Part shown: in pieces, positions 1-8,675 of the stretch | Numbering within the stretch: position 1 is the first letter of the stretch | How the letters are laid out: the number at the start of each line of letters is the position of its first letter | Origin: Acidithiobacillus marinus | Lineage (GTDB): Bacteria; Pseudomonadota; Gammaproteobacteria; Acidithiobacillales; Acidithiobacillaceae | Reading direction: 5' to 3' | Length of the DNA: 64,000 bases | Assembly (NCBI RefSeq): GCF_002847505.1 | Contig: NZ_MXAV01000008.1 | Location: 19,341-83,340 of the forward strand | Position numbers and translations under genes: made by a program | The notes under the pieces: model-generated | What the model was told of the DNA's origin: nothing | The model's database searches: none | Seen by the model: the letters and a program-made list of their open reading frames with translations, nothing else

Positions 1-64
1 GTATTCACATCACTAATGATATTTTTATTAACCCAAAAATATTTGTGGGATGGTTCTATTGATT

Positions 65-129
65 TGCAGACTTGTCTGCACTACTTTTACACCCGAGATT
101 CAAATTAGCATAAAAAGTACAAGTTTGTA
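65..129 (+). promoter_or_regulatory. Candidate promoter and dyad operators of the cyo operon
   Basis: A perfect palindrome TGCAGAC-TT-GTCTGCA (65-80) lies just upstream of a promoter-like pair: TTTACA (86-91), a 17-base spacer and CATAAA (109-114). A second dyad TACAA-GT-TTGTA (118-129) overlaps the expected transcription start. The layout fits an upstream activator site and a downstream repressor site controlling the oxidase operon that begins at 248. The bases are seen directly; promoter function and regulator identity are inferred. Confidence 0.45.
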
Positions 130-247
130 TGATTACTATTTTTGCTGGCCGCAGTGTTCCGGTCGAATATGGAAAAAGCTGATTGGATAGTAACCGCTAT
201 CCCGTTTTATTGCGGATCAACCGTTGTCCGCCAGGGAGAAAAACACA

Positions 248-1213
248 ATGGAAATGAAGTGGAGGAACTGGCTGAAAAATGGGTGGCGCGCTGCAGCGCT
301 GTTGCCTGTTTTGCTGCTGTCAGGATGTTCGGGAAACAGCTACTGGATATTTGATCCTAAAGGGATCATGGCCAAAACCAACCTGTTTTATATGATCGTG
401 GATGTGGTGATCATGGGTGCCATCGTGGGCCTGACCGCCTTGCTGGTGATTTGGTTCATGTGGAGGTACAAAAAGGGTAAAAGCCGGGGCAAATATGATC
501 CCCACTGGTCTCATTCCAACACCATTGAAATATTTGTCTGGGGTATTCCCATCGTTGCTGTGGGTTTTTTGTCCTACTTTGCTGTAAGGGGCACCTTCGA
601 GATCAATCCTTATAATCCAACGGTCATCACCCACCACATGAAACCTAATGGGGATCCGGTGGAAGTGGATGTGATTGCCACTGACTGGCAGTGGTTATTT
701 GTGTATCCGCAGTATCATATGGCGGTCGCCAACGAGCTGGTTCTGCCTGTCCATACGCCTGTTTTCTTCCGTCTGACCTCCAGTGCGGTAACCACCACTT
801 TCTTCATTCCCCAGCTGGTGGGCATGATTGACGTAATGCCCGGAATGCGCACCAAAAACGCCCTCATGAGTAATCACATTGGCGAATATCAGGGTATTGC
901 CTCGGACTTCGCCGGTGCCGGTACTTCCTGGATGACCTTCAAAACCAAAATGGTCAGCGCCGGAGATTTCTCGCAATGGGTACAACAGGTGCAGAAAGCG
1001 CCGGGCAGTATGACCTATGCCAGTTTCAACCGTTTTGCCCAGCCTTACATCAATGTGCACCATCATGTGGTGTATTTCTCGGCTGTGGAGCCCGGATTGT
1101 TTGATCATGTCATGGCCGAAGTGATGCGCGGAAAAACCTGGCCACTGCCGCCGATGATGACGGAAAACATGGTCGACTATATGCAAAAACAAGCCGCTGA
1201 ACATCGCGATTAA
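248..1213 (+). CDS. cyoA: Cytochrome bo3 ubiquinol oxidase subunit II
   Basis: Subunit II of a heme-copper quinol oxidase in the cytoplasmic membrane, which passes electrons from ubiquinol to subunit I. The first 30 residues form a lipoprotein signal ending in LLLSGC, as in CyoA. Two membrane helices follow (around residues 40-65 and 85-110), then a periplasmic cupredoxin fold with DWQWLFVYPQ. The cysteines of a CuA site are absent, which points to a quinol rather than a cytochrome c oxidase. I chose ATG 248 because GGGAG lies about 10 bases upstream; an in-frame start at 224 is possible. First gene of cyoABCD, 15 bases before cyoB. Confidence 0.93.
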   Translation: MEMKWRNWLKNGWRAAALLPVLLLSGCSGNSYWIFDPKGIMAKTNLFYMIVDVVIMGAIVGLTALLVIWFMWRYKKGKSRGKYDPHWSHSNTIEIFVWGIPIVAVGFLSYFAVRGTFEINPYNPTVITHHMKPNGDPVEVDVIATDWQWLFVYPQYHMAVANELVLPVHTPVFFRLTSSAVTTTFFIPQLVGMIDVMPGMRTKNALMSNHIGEYQGIASDFAGAGTSWMTFKTKMVSAGDFSQWVQQVQKAPGSMTYASFNRFAQPYINVHHHVVYFSAVEPGLFDHVMAEVMRGKTWPLPPMMTENMVDYMQKQAAEHRD

Positions 1214-1228
1214 TCGGAGGATTATCTC

Positions 1229-3337
1229 ATGCTCGTAGATTTACCTGGGGGCTGGAGCCCTCTTCTGGGGCGTCTGGCCTGGTCGCAGATTCCCTATGCC
1301 AATCCGATCCTGGCGCCACTGTTTGTGGCGGTGGTCATCGGCGCCATCATCATTTTGGGTCTGATTACCTACTACGGCAAATGGACCTATCTCTGGAAAG
1401 AATGGTTGACCACTGTCGATCATAAAAAGCTTGGGGTCATGTACATCATCATCGGACTGGTGATGCTGTTCCGCGGTTTCATCGATGGTTTGATGATCCG
1501 TACCCAGCAGGTCTGGGCAGTTGGGCCGCATTCTTCCGGGGTATTCGGATCACTGCACGGTTATCTGACACCCTTTCACTTCGGGCAGGTATACAGTGCT
1601 CATGGCCTGATCATGATTCTGCTGGCAGCAACACCTTTGCTGGTGGGTTTCATGAATATCATTGTACCGATTCAGGTAGGCGCCCGGGATATGGCTTATC
1701 CCTACCTGAATGCACTGGGTCTGTGGATCACGGCCGCTGCGGCTGCCTTGATCATGATTTCCCTGTTTGTCGGTGATTTTGCCCATAACGGCTGGTTTGA
1801 ATATGCGCCGATTTTCGAGCTGCAGTACAGCCCGGGTGTGGGTGTGGATTACTGGATGTGGACCTTGCAGTTGGTAGCTTTGGGCACCACCCTGGGGGGT
1901 ATCAATATCTTGGCGACCATCATTAAAATGCGGGCGCCCGGTATGACCTGGGGCAAGTTACCCATTTTTGTCTGGACGTCTCTGGCTGCCAATGTGATCG
2001 CCCTGACTTCTTTCCCGGCATTGCAGGTAGCTCTGGGACTGGTGGCCGCCGATCGCTATCTGGGGGCACATTTCTTTACCGCCGGTATGGGTGGTAACTT
2101 GATGCTTTATACCAACCTGTTCTGGATCTGGGGACACCCGGAAGTATATTTCGTGATTTTGCCGGCTTTCGGCATGATGTCGGAAATCTTCCCGACTTTC
2201 TCTGAAAAACCCTTGTTTGGTTACATCACCATGGTTCTAGCGAGTATGGCCATTGCCGGGGTTTCCTGGCTGGTGTGGTTACATCACTTCTTCACCATGG
2301 GTGCAGGCCCTTTTGTCAACACGGCTTTCAGTGTGGCCACTATGCTGGTGGGTATTCCTACCGGGGTGAAGGTGTTCAACTGGGCATTTACCATGTATCG
2401 GGGGCGTCTGACCTTTAATGCCGCCATGCTTTGGGCTATTGGCGCCTTGTTCCTGCTGCTAGTCGGCGGCTTTACCGGAATGATGCTGGCTATTCCTGCC
2501 ATCAACTATATGGTTCACAACAGTGTGTTCGTGGTGGCGCATTTCCACTCCATGCTGCTGGTCATTGTCTATGCCATTTTTGGCTCGGTACTGTACTGGT
2601 TCCCGAAAGTGTTCGGCTTCAAGCTGGATGAATTCTGGGCGAAGACCATGTTTTGGCTGTTTTCTGCAGGTACGGTGCTGGTTTTTGTGCCCATGTACAT
2701 GCTGGGCTTCATGGGGATGACCCGGCGTCTGGAGTATGTGTTCGATACTGGATGGCAGTCTTATCTCACCGTGATGGAGCTGGGTATTGTTGTGTATGTT
2801 TTCTCCGTACTGGCTTTTTTCATCCTGCTCTACGTCAGTGTGCGCGATCATGCCAAAAATCGGGTGGGCGCGGATGCCTGGGGAACTTCCCGTTCTCTGG
2901 AATGGATGACCCATTCTCCCGTGCCGTTTTATAACTTTGCCGTGCTTCCTCATATCAATGAACGAGATGAACTGGCCTGGCGCCGGCAGCATGGCATTGA
3001 CCAGGTTCGGCCCGAGCATTATGAGGACATCCATATGCCGAATAACACGGGCGTAGCCATTATTCTGGGCGGTCTGACCTTCGTGCTCGGCTTTGCCTTG
3101 ACCTGGCGGATCTGGTGGCTGTGCATTGTTTCCTTGTTGGCCATCATCCTGCTGATGATCATCCGTTCCTTCAAGGGAGATCCGGGTTACATCATCACTG
3201 GTGCCGAACTGCAGCGGATGGAAGAAGAGGCTTATCGCCGTGAGGCGCAGGTTCTCGACAGTCATCACAGCCATCCGGTCAGCGGTGGGGTAGTGGGTAA
3301 TGCCATGGCCTATCAGCGTAACGATTCGTCGAAATAA
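1229..3337 (+). CDS. cyoB: Cytochrome bo3 ubiquinol oxidase subunit I
   Basis: Catalytic, proton-pumping subunit with the low-spin heme and the heme-CuB centre where O2 is reduced to water. At 702 residues it is the length of a long CyoB-type subunit I with extra terminal helices. Visible hallmarks are WGHPEVYFVILP (CuB histidine and the cross-linked tyrosine), the HH pair in WLHHFFTMG, and VVAHFHSMLL with the heme-ligating histidines. A strong GGAGG lies upstream of ATG 1229. The C-terminal tail is hydrophilic and His-rich (SHHSHP). Second gene of the operon, followed by a 90-base gap with a stem-loop. Confidence 0.95.
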   Translation: MLVDLPGGWSPLLGRLAWSQIPYANPILAPLFVAVVIGAIIILGLITYYGKWTYLWKEWLTTVDHKKLGVMYIIIGLVMLFRGFIDGLMIRTQQVWAVGPHSSGVFGSLHGYLTPFHFGQVYSAHGLIMILLAATPLLVGFMNIIVPIQVGARDMAYPYLNALGLWITAAAAALIMISLFVGDFAHNGWFEYAPIFELQYSPGVGVDYWMWTLQLVALGTTLGGINILATIIKMRAPGMTWGKLPIFVWTSLAANVIALTSFPALQVALGLVAADRYLGAHFFTAGMGGNLMLYTNLFWIWGHPEVYFVILPAFGMMSEIFPTFSEKPLFGYITMVLASMAIAGVSWLVWLHHFFTMGAGPFVNTAFSVATMLVGIPTGVKVFNWAFTMYRGRLTFNAAMLWAIGALFLLLVGGFTGMMLAIPAINYMVHNSVFVVAHFHSMLLVIVYAIFGSVLYWFPKVFGFKLDEFWAKTMFWLFSAGTVLVFVPMYMLGFMGMTRRLEYVFDTGWQSYLTVMELGIVVYVFSVLAFFILLYVSVRDHAKNRVGADAWGTSRSLEWMTHSPVPFYNFAVLPHINERDELAWRRQHGIDQVRPEHYEDIHMPNNTGVAIILGGLTFVLGFALTWRIWWLCIVSLLAIILLMIIRSFKGDPGYIITGAELQRMEEEAYRREAQVLDSHHSHPVSGGVVGNAMAYQRNDSSK

Positions 3338-3366
3338 GGAATTTTCGACAGGGTTGAAAGGCCTCA

Positions 3367-3404
3367 TGACGCAGAGGCTGCTGCAACAAACAGCTTCTGC
3401 GTCA
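3367..3404 (+). promoter_or_regulatory. Intra-operon stem-loop between cyoB and cyoC
   Basis: TGACGCAGAGGCTG (3367-3380) pairs with CAGCTTCTGCGTCA (3391-3404), with one mismatch and a 10-base loop. No T-run follows, so it does not look like an intrinsic terminator. It sits in the only sizeable gap inside cyoABCD and could stabilise or process the upstream mRNA segment. Structure is seen; role is inferred. Confidence 0.55.
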
Positions 3405-3427
3405 CCAACGAATCAAGGAGTTTTAAC

Positions 3428-4063
3428 ATGAGTGCACACGCCAGTACGGTTGATCCCAAAAAAGCGGAATTGTGGGATATCCATCATCATTCCCATGATG
3501 TGATTTCCACCCGCACCCTGGGATACTTTTTATATCTACTCAGCGACGGCATGCTGTTTGCGACATTGTTTGCCGCTTACGGGGTCCTGAGCTACCAGCA
3601 TAGTTATTTTGGCGGACCTACCCCTGCTGAATTCGTCAAGCCCTGGTACACCTTCGGTCAGACCATCGCCCTGTTTTTGAGCGTGCTGGCTTATGGTTTC
3701 GGCATGAATGCCCTCAAACATAAAAGCAAGAGCGGCCTGATCAACGGTATGCTGGCAGCTTTTGTGCTGGGCGTTATTTTTTTGGTGCTGGATATTCATG
3801 ACATGAGTCATCTGTACTCTATGGGTATTACTTTGGCCAGTAGTGGTGGTATGTCAGCTTTCATGGTGCTGACCCAGGTACACGCCACCCATATTTTCTT
3901 TGGATTGATCTGGATTCTGGTAATGATCGCCCAGGTCATGACCAAGGGCTTTACGGAAGAAACGGTGGGTCGTCTGCTGACCTTGCGCATGTTCTGGCAT
4001 TTGCAGGCGGTAATCTGGGTTTTTGTTTATATCTTTGTTTATTTGTGGGGATACATATCATGA
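3428..4063 (+). CDS. cyoC: Cytochrome bo3 ubiquinol oxidase subunit III
   Basis: Five-helix membrane subunit of the COX3 family, 211 residues, the usual CyoC length. It stabilises subunit I and is needed for assembly of the oxidase. The N-terminus is His-rich (WDIHHHSHD), followed by GYFLYLLSDGMLFATLFAAY, typical of bacterial subunit III. Helices continue to FWHLQAVIWVFVYIFVYLWG at the C-terminus. AAGGAG precedes ATG 3428 by 7 bases. Its TGA overlaps the proposed cyoD start as ATGA, suggesting translational coupling. Confidence 0.93.
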   Translation: MSAHASTVDPKKAELWDIHHHSHDVISTRTLGYFLYLLSDGMLFATLFAAYGVLSYQHSYFGGPTPAEFVKPWYTFGQTIALFLSVLAYGFGMNALKHKSKSGLINGMLAAFVLGVIFLVLDIHDMSHLYSMGITLASSGGMSAFMVLTQVHATHIFFGLIWILVMIAQVMTKGFTEETVGRLLTLRMFWHLQAVIWVFVYIFVYLWGYIS

Positions 4064-4500
4064 GTCACGGTGCTACAGATCCAACGATGCATCCGGAAGT
4101 ACAGTTATCAACTTCCAAAGGTTACTTCTTGGGCTTTGCCATTTCGATTGCTCTGATGTTGCTGGCGACAGCTCTGGTCACCTCTCATTCCGTGCCGCCT
4201 TTCGGCTTGTTAATGGTGATTACGGTGTGTGCGGGTATTGCGGTGATTGCCCAGATTTATTTTCTGCTCCACATTGATATTTCTGAACACAACATCTGGA
4301 ATACGGTAGCGCTGGTGCTTTTCATTCCCTTGTTTCTCATCACCATCGGTCTGACCTGGTGGATGTTCTCCCAGTTGTATCTCCGGACCATGGATATGTC
4401 GGTGATGTCGTCTGTGACCAATCCTGCTGTTCATGCCCCAGCCACGCCGAAATTATCAGATATGTCGGGTATGAATAAAAACCCGGATTCAGGTAACTAA
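4060..4500 (+). CDS. cyoD: Cytochrome bo3 ubiquinol oxidase subunit IV
   Basis: Small three-helix subunit (146 residues) of the CyoD/COX4_pro family that assists assembly of the CuB centre. Helices are visible at about residues 22-45, 50-70 and 85-108, with the family-typical AQIYFLLHID. The C-terminal 30 residues are a hydrophilic, Met/Ser/Pro-rich extension, longer than in enterobacteria. ATG 4060 is chosen for its ATGA overlap with cyoC and the GTGGGG 9 bases upstream; a GTG at 4045 is the alternative. Confidence 0.9.
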   Translation: MSHGATDPTMHPEVQLSTSKGYFLGFAISIALMLLATALVTSHSVPPFGLLMVITVCAGIAVIAQIYFLLHIDISEHNIWNTVALVLFIPLFLITIGLTWWMFSQLYLRTMDMSVMSSVTNPAVHAPATPKLSDMSGMNKNPDSGN

Positions 4501-4511
4501 GGAGTCAAAAA

Positions 4512-5450
4512 ATGTCCACGATCATGGAAGTAAAGCCTTCAATTGACGTAGAAGCGCCTCTACCCCACGCCATAGAAGGAGAGCTGACTCCGGCGGTGCG
4601 GCTGATCGGGCGGCTGATCACGTTGCTGCTGTTGTTGTCGGTAGCGGCGGGGCTATGGCAAGGGTTTAGCAGCCACGGCCTGTTGAACGGGGTAGTGAAC
4701 GGTCTCAAGGCCAGCGAAGTCGGCTTTGCCATGGTGCTGATCCTGCTGGGCAGTATTGTCGAAGGCTTTGGTTATGGACTGTCGCTGGGGACCAAATGGC
4801 CCTACACCCGCAACATTGTGCTATTGATGGTCCGGGGAGACCCTGAAGCCGCCCACCGGGTGGTCGCCACCCTGGTCGGCCTGGTCGCCCTGGCCCTGGT
4901 CATTCTTGCCCCCGGCATCAGCACCATCAGCGGCCTGATCCTGATCGTGGTCACCGCCCTGTTCGGCATGGGCACCCTCTACGTCCTGGCCGGCCGGGCC
5001 CCGGCCTTCGTGCACGGCACCCACGGTCTGCTGGCCTACGGGGTATTTCTCATCTACCTCACCGGCCTTGCCTATCCCAGCCTCGACTTCTGGACCTATC
5101 TCGGCGCCATGGGCGCGCTGCACGCCCTGCTGCTCGCCGTTTTTCTGGGCGGCATGACCACCGGGCAACGCGGTTTCGGCAGCGCCATCGGCGCCTTCGT
5201 GCAACCGAAGAAAGCCTCACAATGGACCGTCGCCGCCCACATCAGCGCTGGTCTGATCCTGGTCGCCACCCTGGGCTACATGATGCCCGCCTATCCCATC
5301 GCCTTTTACCTCGCGGTCGGCCAGTTCGCGGTCGGATTTTTACTTTTTCACGCCGTTAGCCTCAAACCCAAAGACCCCGGCATCATGGTCGCCTTTCACC
5401 AGAGCATGGTGTTGCTCATGGCCCTGGCCATCGTCCTGGTCTGGCGCTGA
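4512..5450 (+). CDS. ctaA: Heme A synthase-like membrane protein (CtaA/COX15 type)
   Basis: 312 residues with eight predicted membrane helices in two four-helix halves, matching CtaA, which oxidises the heme O methyl group to make heme A. Histidines fall at the four helix positions expected for heme ligands: EAAHRVVATLVG (with the conserved E-x-x-H-R), FVHGTHGLLAYG, AAHISAG and AFHQSM. It lies 11 bases after cyoD and just before ctaB, so it probably belongs to the oxidase operon. That is odd for a bo3 enzyme, which uses heme O. Base composition becomes strikingly C-rich from about 4800 onward. Confidence 0.82.
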   Translation: MSTIMEVKPSIDVEAPLPHAIEGELTPAVRLIGRLITLLLLLSVAAGLWQGFSSHGLLNGVVNGLKASEVGFAMVLILLGSIVEGFGYGLSLGTKWPYTRNIVLLMVRGDPEAAHRVVATLVGLVALALVILAPGISTISGLILIVVTALFGMGTLYVLAGRAPAFVHGTHGLLAYGVFLIYLTGLAYPSLDFWTYLGAMGALHALLLAVFLGGMTTGQRGFGSAIGAFVQPKKASQWTVAAHISAGLILVATLGYMMPAYPIAFYLAVGQFAVGFLLFHAVSLKPKDPGIMVAFHQSMVLLMALAIVLVWR

Positions 5451-5471
5451 GGCACGGTGACAGGAACCCCC

Positions 5472-6455
5472 ATGAAAAGTCACGTCATTGCCTCCACCCC
5501 CCGCGACCCCGATGGTCTTCTACCCGCCACCGGCACGGAAGCGGCGCTCAAAAACCCATTCCACCCCGGTCTTTTTCTCCACGACCTCTGGGTACTGGCC
5601 AAAGCCCGGGTCGTCTCCCTGCTGGTATTCACCGCCGCCGTCGGCGAGATTCTCGCCCCTCACGCCCTGATTCACTGGCAGGCCGCCCTGGCCGGACTGC
5701 TGGGCATTGCCCTCGCCGGCGGGGCCGGCGGTGTCCTCAACCAGATCGTCGAACCCGACCTCGACCAGCACATGCGCCGCACCCTGCACCGGCCCCTGGC
5801 CGAAGGCCGCATCAGCCGCCGGGGCGCCATGCTCTACGCCATGGTACTGATGAGTGCCGCCATTGCCATTCTCGCCTGGGGCACCAACCCCCTGACCCTG
5901 GTGCTCACCCTGGCGGGCACCGTCGGCTACGGCGTGGTCTACACCCTCTACCTCAAGCCCAGTACCCCCTGGAACATTGTCTGGGGTGGCCTGGCCGGCG
6001 CCTTGCCACCGCTGATTGGCTGGACTGCCATCACCGGCAGCATCGCCGCCCTTCCGGTAGTGCTGGTACTGCTGGTTTTTGTCTGGACCCCCGCGCACTT
6101 CTGGCCCCTGGCCATCAACTGCCGGCGCGACTACGCCAAGGCCTGCATTCCCATGCTGCCCTGCACCCACGGCATCGACCGCACCCGCAAGGAAGTACTG
6201 AATTATGCCGTGCTCACCTGGGCAGTCAGTCTGATCCCGGCCTTACTCACCGGCGACTGGATTTATGGCGGTATTGCCTGGCTCTCGGGGGCCTGGTTTG
6301 TCGGGATGGCCCTGCGCCTCAAGGCCCTGCCCGAAGGCCCGGAAATGGATCAATATGCCCGCAGCATGTTCGCTTATTCCATCTCTTACCTGTTTTTGCT
6401 TTATACTGCGCTGATCCTGGGTAAATTGGTGATGGATTATGGCTTCAATATCTGA
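5472..6455 (+). CDS. ctaB: Protoheme IX farnesyltransferase (heme O synthase)
   Basis: UbiA-family membrane prenyltransferase that adds a farnesyl group to heme B, giving heme O. The first Asp-rich motif is in NQIVEPDLDQHMRRTLHRPL, as in CyoE/CtaB, and the second loop carries YLKPSTPWNIVWGG. A later WTPAHFWPLAINCRRDYAKA is also diagnostic. ATG 5472 has AGGAA 5 bases upstream; GTG 5457 is an alternative adding five residues. The 3' end overlaps the next gene by 17 bases. Codon usage is as GC-rich as the 3' part of ctaA. Confidence 0.93.
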   Translation: MKSHVIASTPRDPDGLLPATGTEAALKNPFHPGLFLHDLWVLAKARVVSLLVFTAAVGEILAPHALIHWQAALAGLLGIALAGGAGGVLNQIVEPDLDQHMRRTLHRPLAEGRISRRGAMLYAMVLMSAAIAILAWGTNPLTLVLTLAGTVGYGVVYTLYLKPSTPWNIVWGGLAGALPPLIGWTAITGSIAALPVVLVLLVFVWTPAHFWPLAINCRRDYAKACIPMLPCTHGIDRTRKEVLNYAVLTWAVSLIPALLTGDWIYGGIAWLSGAWFVGMALRLKALPEGPEMDQYARSMFAYSISYLFLLYTALILGKLVMDYGFNI

Positions 6456-7674
6456 AAAACGTCGTGGTCGGGTCAAAGGCCCGCCCATGAGTCCAGTGGA
6501 AAAGCGGGCCGTCAGCGGCCTGAGCTTTATTTATGTCGCGCGTATGCTCGGCCTTTTTATGCTCATGCCCGTGCTGGCCCTCGATAATGATCAGCTACGT
6601 TACAGCACGCCTTTGTTGTTGGGATTGGCTATTGGCATCTATGGACTGGCACAGGCGGCTCTGCAGTTTCCCTTTGGAGCCGCTTCGGATCGTTTTGGCC
6701 GGAAAAAAGTCCTGGTTTTCGGGATACTACTCTTTGTTCTGGGTTCCTTGCTGGGCGCGCTCACCCACAACATCTACGGCATTATTCTGGCGCGCTTGCT
6801 GCAAGGCGCCGGGGCGGTTTCGTCAGTGCTCCTCGCTACAGCAGGAGATCTGACCGGTGATGAGCACCGTACCAAGGCCATGGCCGCCATCGGTGGGAGT
6901 ATTGCTGTCGCTTATGTGTTGGGTATAGCCATTGGTCCGGTATTTTATGGCCTCTGGGGTTTGACGGGCGTATTCCTGGTAGCCGCAGCTTTGGGTGTTT
7001 TGGCCCTGTATCCGTTGTGGAAAATTATTCCGCCCATCGATCAGTCACGGCAAAACCGCATGGGTGGCTGGGCGGATGCCATGAAAATGTTCCGACACCC
7101 GCCGGTACTGACAGCCAGCGTTGGTATTTTCATTTTACAGATGGTGCTCGGCGCCAGTTTTGTGGTGCTCTCTCCGGAACTGGTCCATGCCATGCACATC
7201 CCGGAAAGTGGTATCTGGGAAGTCTATTTGCCGGTGATGCTGCTGTCGGTAGTAGCTATGCTGTTTCCCGTCATTTATGCCGAAAAAAACAAGCAGCACG
7301 GCCAGATGCTGATCTTCAGTGGGCTGACTATTGCGGTAGGTGCCTTGATCATGGGGCTGGAATCGGGACATTTTTGGCCCGTAGGTGTGGGCGCGGTGAT
7401 TTTCTTTACGGGCTATAATATTGCTTCGGCGATTTTGCCCTCTCTGATGAGCCGCAGTACACGCCCCGAACAGCGCGGTGCTTCCAGTGGTGTTTATTCC
7501 ATGATGCAGTTTCTGGGCATTTTTGTGGGTGGTGTTGTGGGCGGCTGGGGGCTGGGAATAGCCGGAGATCAGGGTGTGTTTTATATTCTGACTGGCGTGG
7601 GTGTCCTGCTAGCCATCCAGAGCTGGAACGGTAAACGGATGGCCTTGCTCCTTTCACCGGATAGCCATTCCTGA
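6439..7674 (+). CDS. MFS transporter
   Basis: 411-residue, about 12-helix major facilitator. The loop signature between helices 2 and 3 is visible as GAASDRFGRKKVLVFG, and helix 5 has the glycine-rich AVAYVLGIAIGPVFYG of drug:H+ antiporter-like proteins. It overlaps the end of ctaB and probably ends the oxidase operon. The substrate cannot be read from sequence. An ATG at 6487 (MSPVEKRAV) is an alternative start that removes the overlap. Base composition here returns to that of the cyo genes. Confidence 0.82.
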   Translation: MASISEKRRGRVKGPPMSPVEKRAVSGLSFIYVARMLGLFMLMPVLALDNDQLRYSTPLLLGLAIGIYGLAQAALQFPFGAASDRFGRKKVLVFGILLFVLGSLLGALTHNIYGIILARLLQGAGAVSSVLLATAGDLTGDEHRTKAMAAIGGSIAVAYVLGIAIGPVFYGLWGLTGVFLVAAALGVLALYPLWKIIPPIDQSRQNRMGGWADAMKMFRHPPVLTASVGIFILQMVLGASFVVLSPELVHAMHIPESGIWEVYLPVMLLSVVAMLFPVIYAEKNKQHGQMLIFSGLTIAVGALIMGLESGHFWPVGVGAVIFFTGYNIASAILPSLMSRSTRPEQRGASSGVYSMMQFLGIFVGGVVGGWGLGIAGDQGVFYILTGVGVLLAIQSWNGKRMALLLSPDSHS

Positions 7675-7678
7675 TTAC

Positions 7679-8509
7679 TTAGCCACCAATCAGTAAGGCC
7701 AGCGCCCCGAAGCCGATGCAGTAAATGCCGAAGGGGCGCAGAGCGGTGACTTCCTGCTTGTGGAAATAATGCATCAAAAACCAGACGGAGCCCCAGGCAC
7801 AGAGCCCGGCGAGAGCCCCCGCAAGGAAAATGGTGCCAAGCAAACCGCTTTGCATGTGGGCGTGGAATAATTTGGGAACTTCCAGAGCACCCGCCGCAGC
7901 GATGATAGGGGTCGCCAACAAAAACGAAAAGCGTGCCGAATTTTCGTAATCCAGTCCCACCCCGATGCCCGCCACCAAAGTGGCTCCGGAACGGGAGAAT
8001 CCGGGAATCAGGGCCATGGATTGCGCAAAACCAATGATGATGGCACGGATCCAGCTGAGATTTTCCAGGGAATGACTGGGGTGACGGGAGCGCAGCCGGT
8101 CACCCCAGATCAGCATGAGGCCGTTGGCCATCAGGGCAACGGCGGCAAACGTGAAGCCACCAAACAGATTCTTGATTTTATGGGCAAGGATGAGCCCCAG
8201 AATACCAGCGGGGATGGAGGCAATGAACAATATCCATAATAGCCGTGACTGAGGATTGCTGGGCTTGCCTCGCGCCCGTACAAAGCCGCCGATCAACGCC
8301 GCCCAGTCTTTCCAGAAAAATAATAACAGGGCTGCCGCCGTAGCCAGATGCAGCACGACCACAAAAGGTAAAAACCACTCCGCATCGCGATTGATAGGCC
8401 AATGCAGCAAAGCCGGAACCAGAATGATATGGCCCAGGCTGGAGATGGGAAAAAGCTCGGTAACACCTTGCAACATCGCCAGTAGCAAAAGATAAATATG
8501 GTGGATCAC
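7679..8509 (-). CDS. uppP: Undecaprenyl-diphosphatase
   Basis: Membrane phosphatase (BacA/UppP) that recycles undecaprenyl pyrophosphate to the monophosphate carrier for peptidoglycan and other wall polymers. 276 residues. Both active-site motifs are present: QGVTELFPISSLGHIIL near the N-terminus and PGFSRSGATLVAGI in the second half. About eight helices. It converges with the MFS gene with only a 4-base gap. It lies 166 bases downstream of greA on the same strand; that gap shows no clear gene. Confidence 0.93.
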   Translation of the reverse strand: MIHHIYLLLLAMLQGVTELFPISSLGHIILVPALLHWPINRDAEWFLPFVVVLHLATAAALLLFFWKDWAALIGGFVRARGKPSNPQSRLLWILFIASIPAGILGLILAHKIKNLFGGFTFAAVALMANGLMLIWGDRLRSRHPSHSLENLSWIRAIIIGFAQSMALIPGFSRSGATLVAGIGVGLDYENSARFSFLLATPIIAAAGALEVPKLFHAHMQSGLLGTIFLAGALAGLCAWGSVWFLMHYFHKQEVTALRPFGIYCIGFGALALLIGG

Positions 8510-8675
8510 GATAAGTCCTCGGAGGATTTGAGCGCCATTATAGTGGGGTGCTTGCAGAAATCGGGATGTGTCTGGAGTTACCTGGTCATCAATTCATCTG
8601 CTGGAGGCGGGTTTTTACCAGTAACCGTGCTGGCGTAAGTTGTGGCAAAGCACCCATGTACTGGTAGGGCCAACT

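Noticed and set aside
8510..8675. Gap between greA and uppP considered for a small RNA
   Set aside because: No strong hairpin with a T-run on either strand; left as intergenic.
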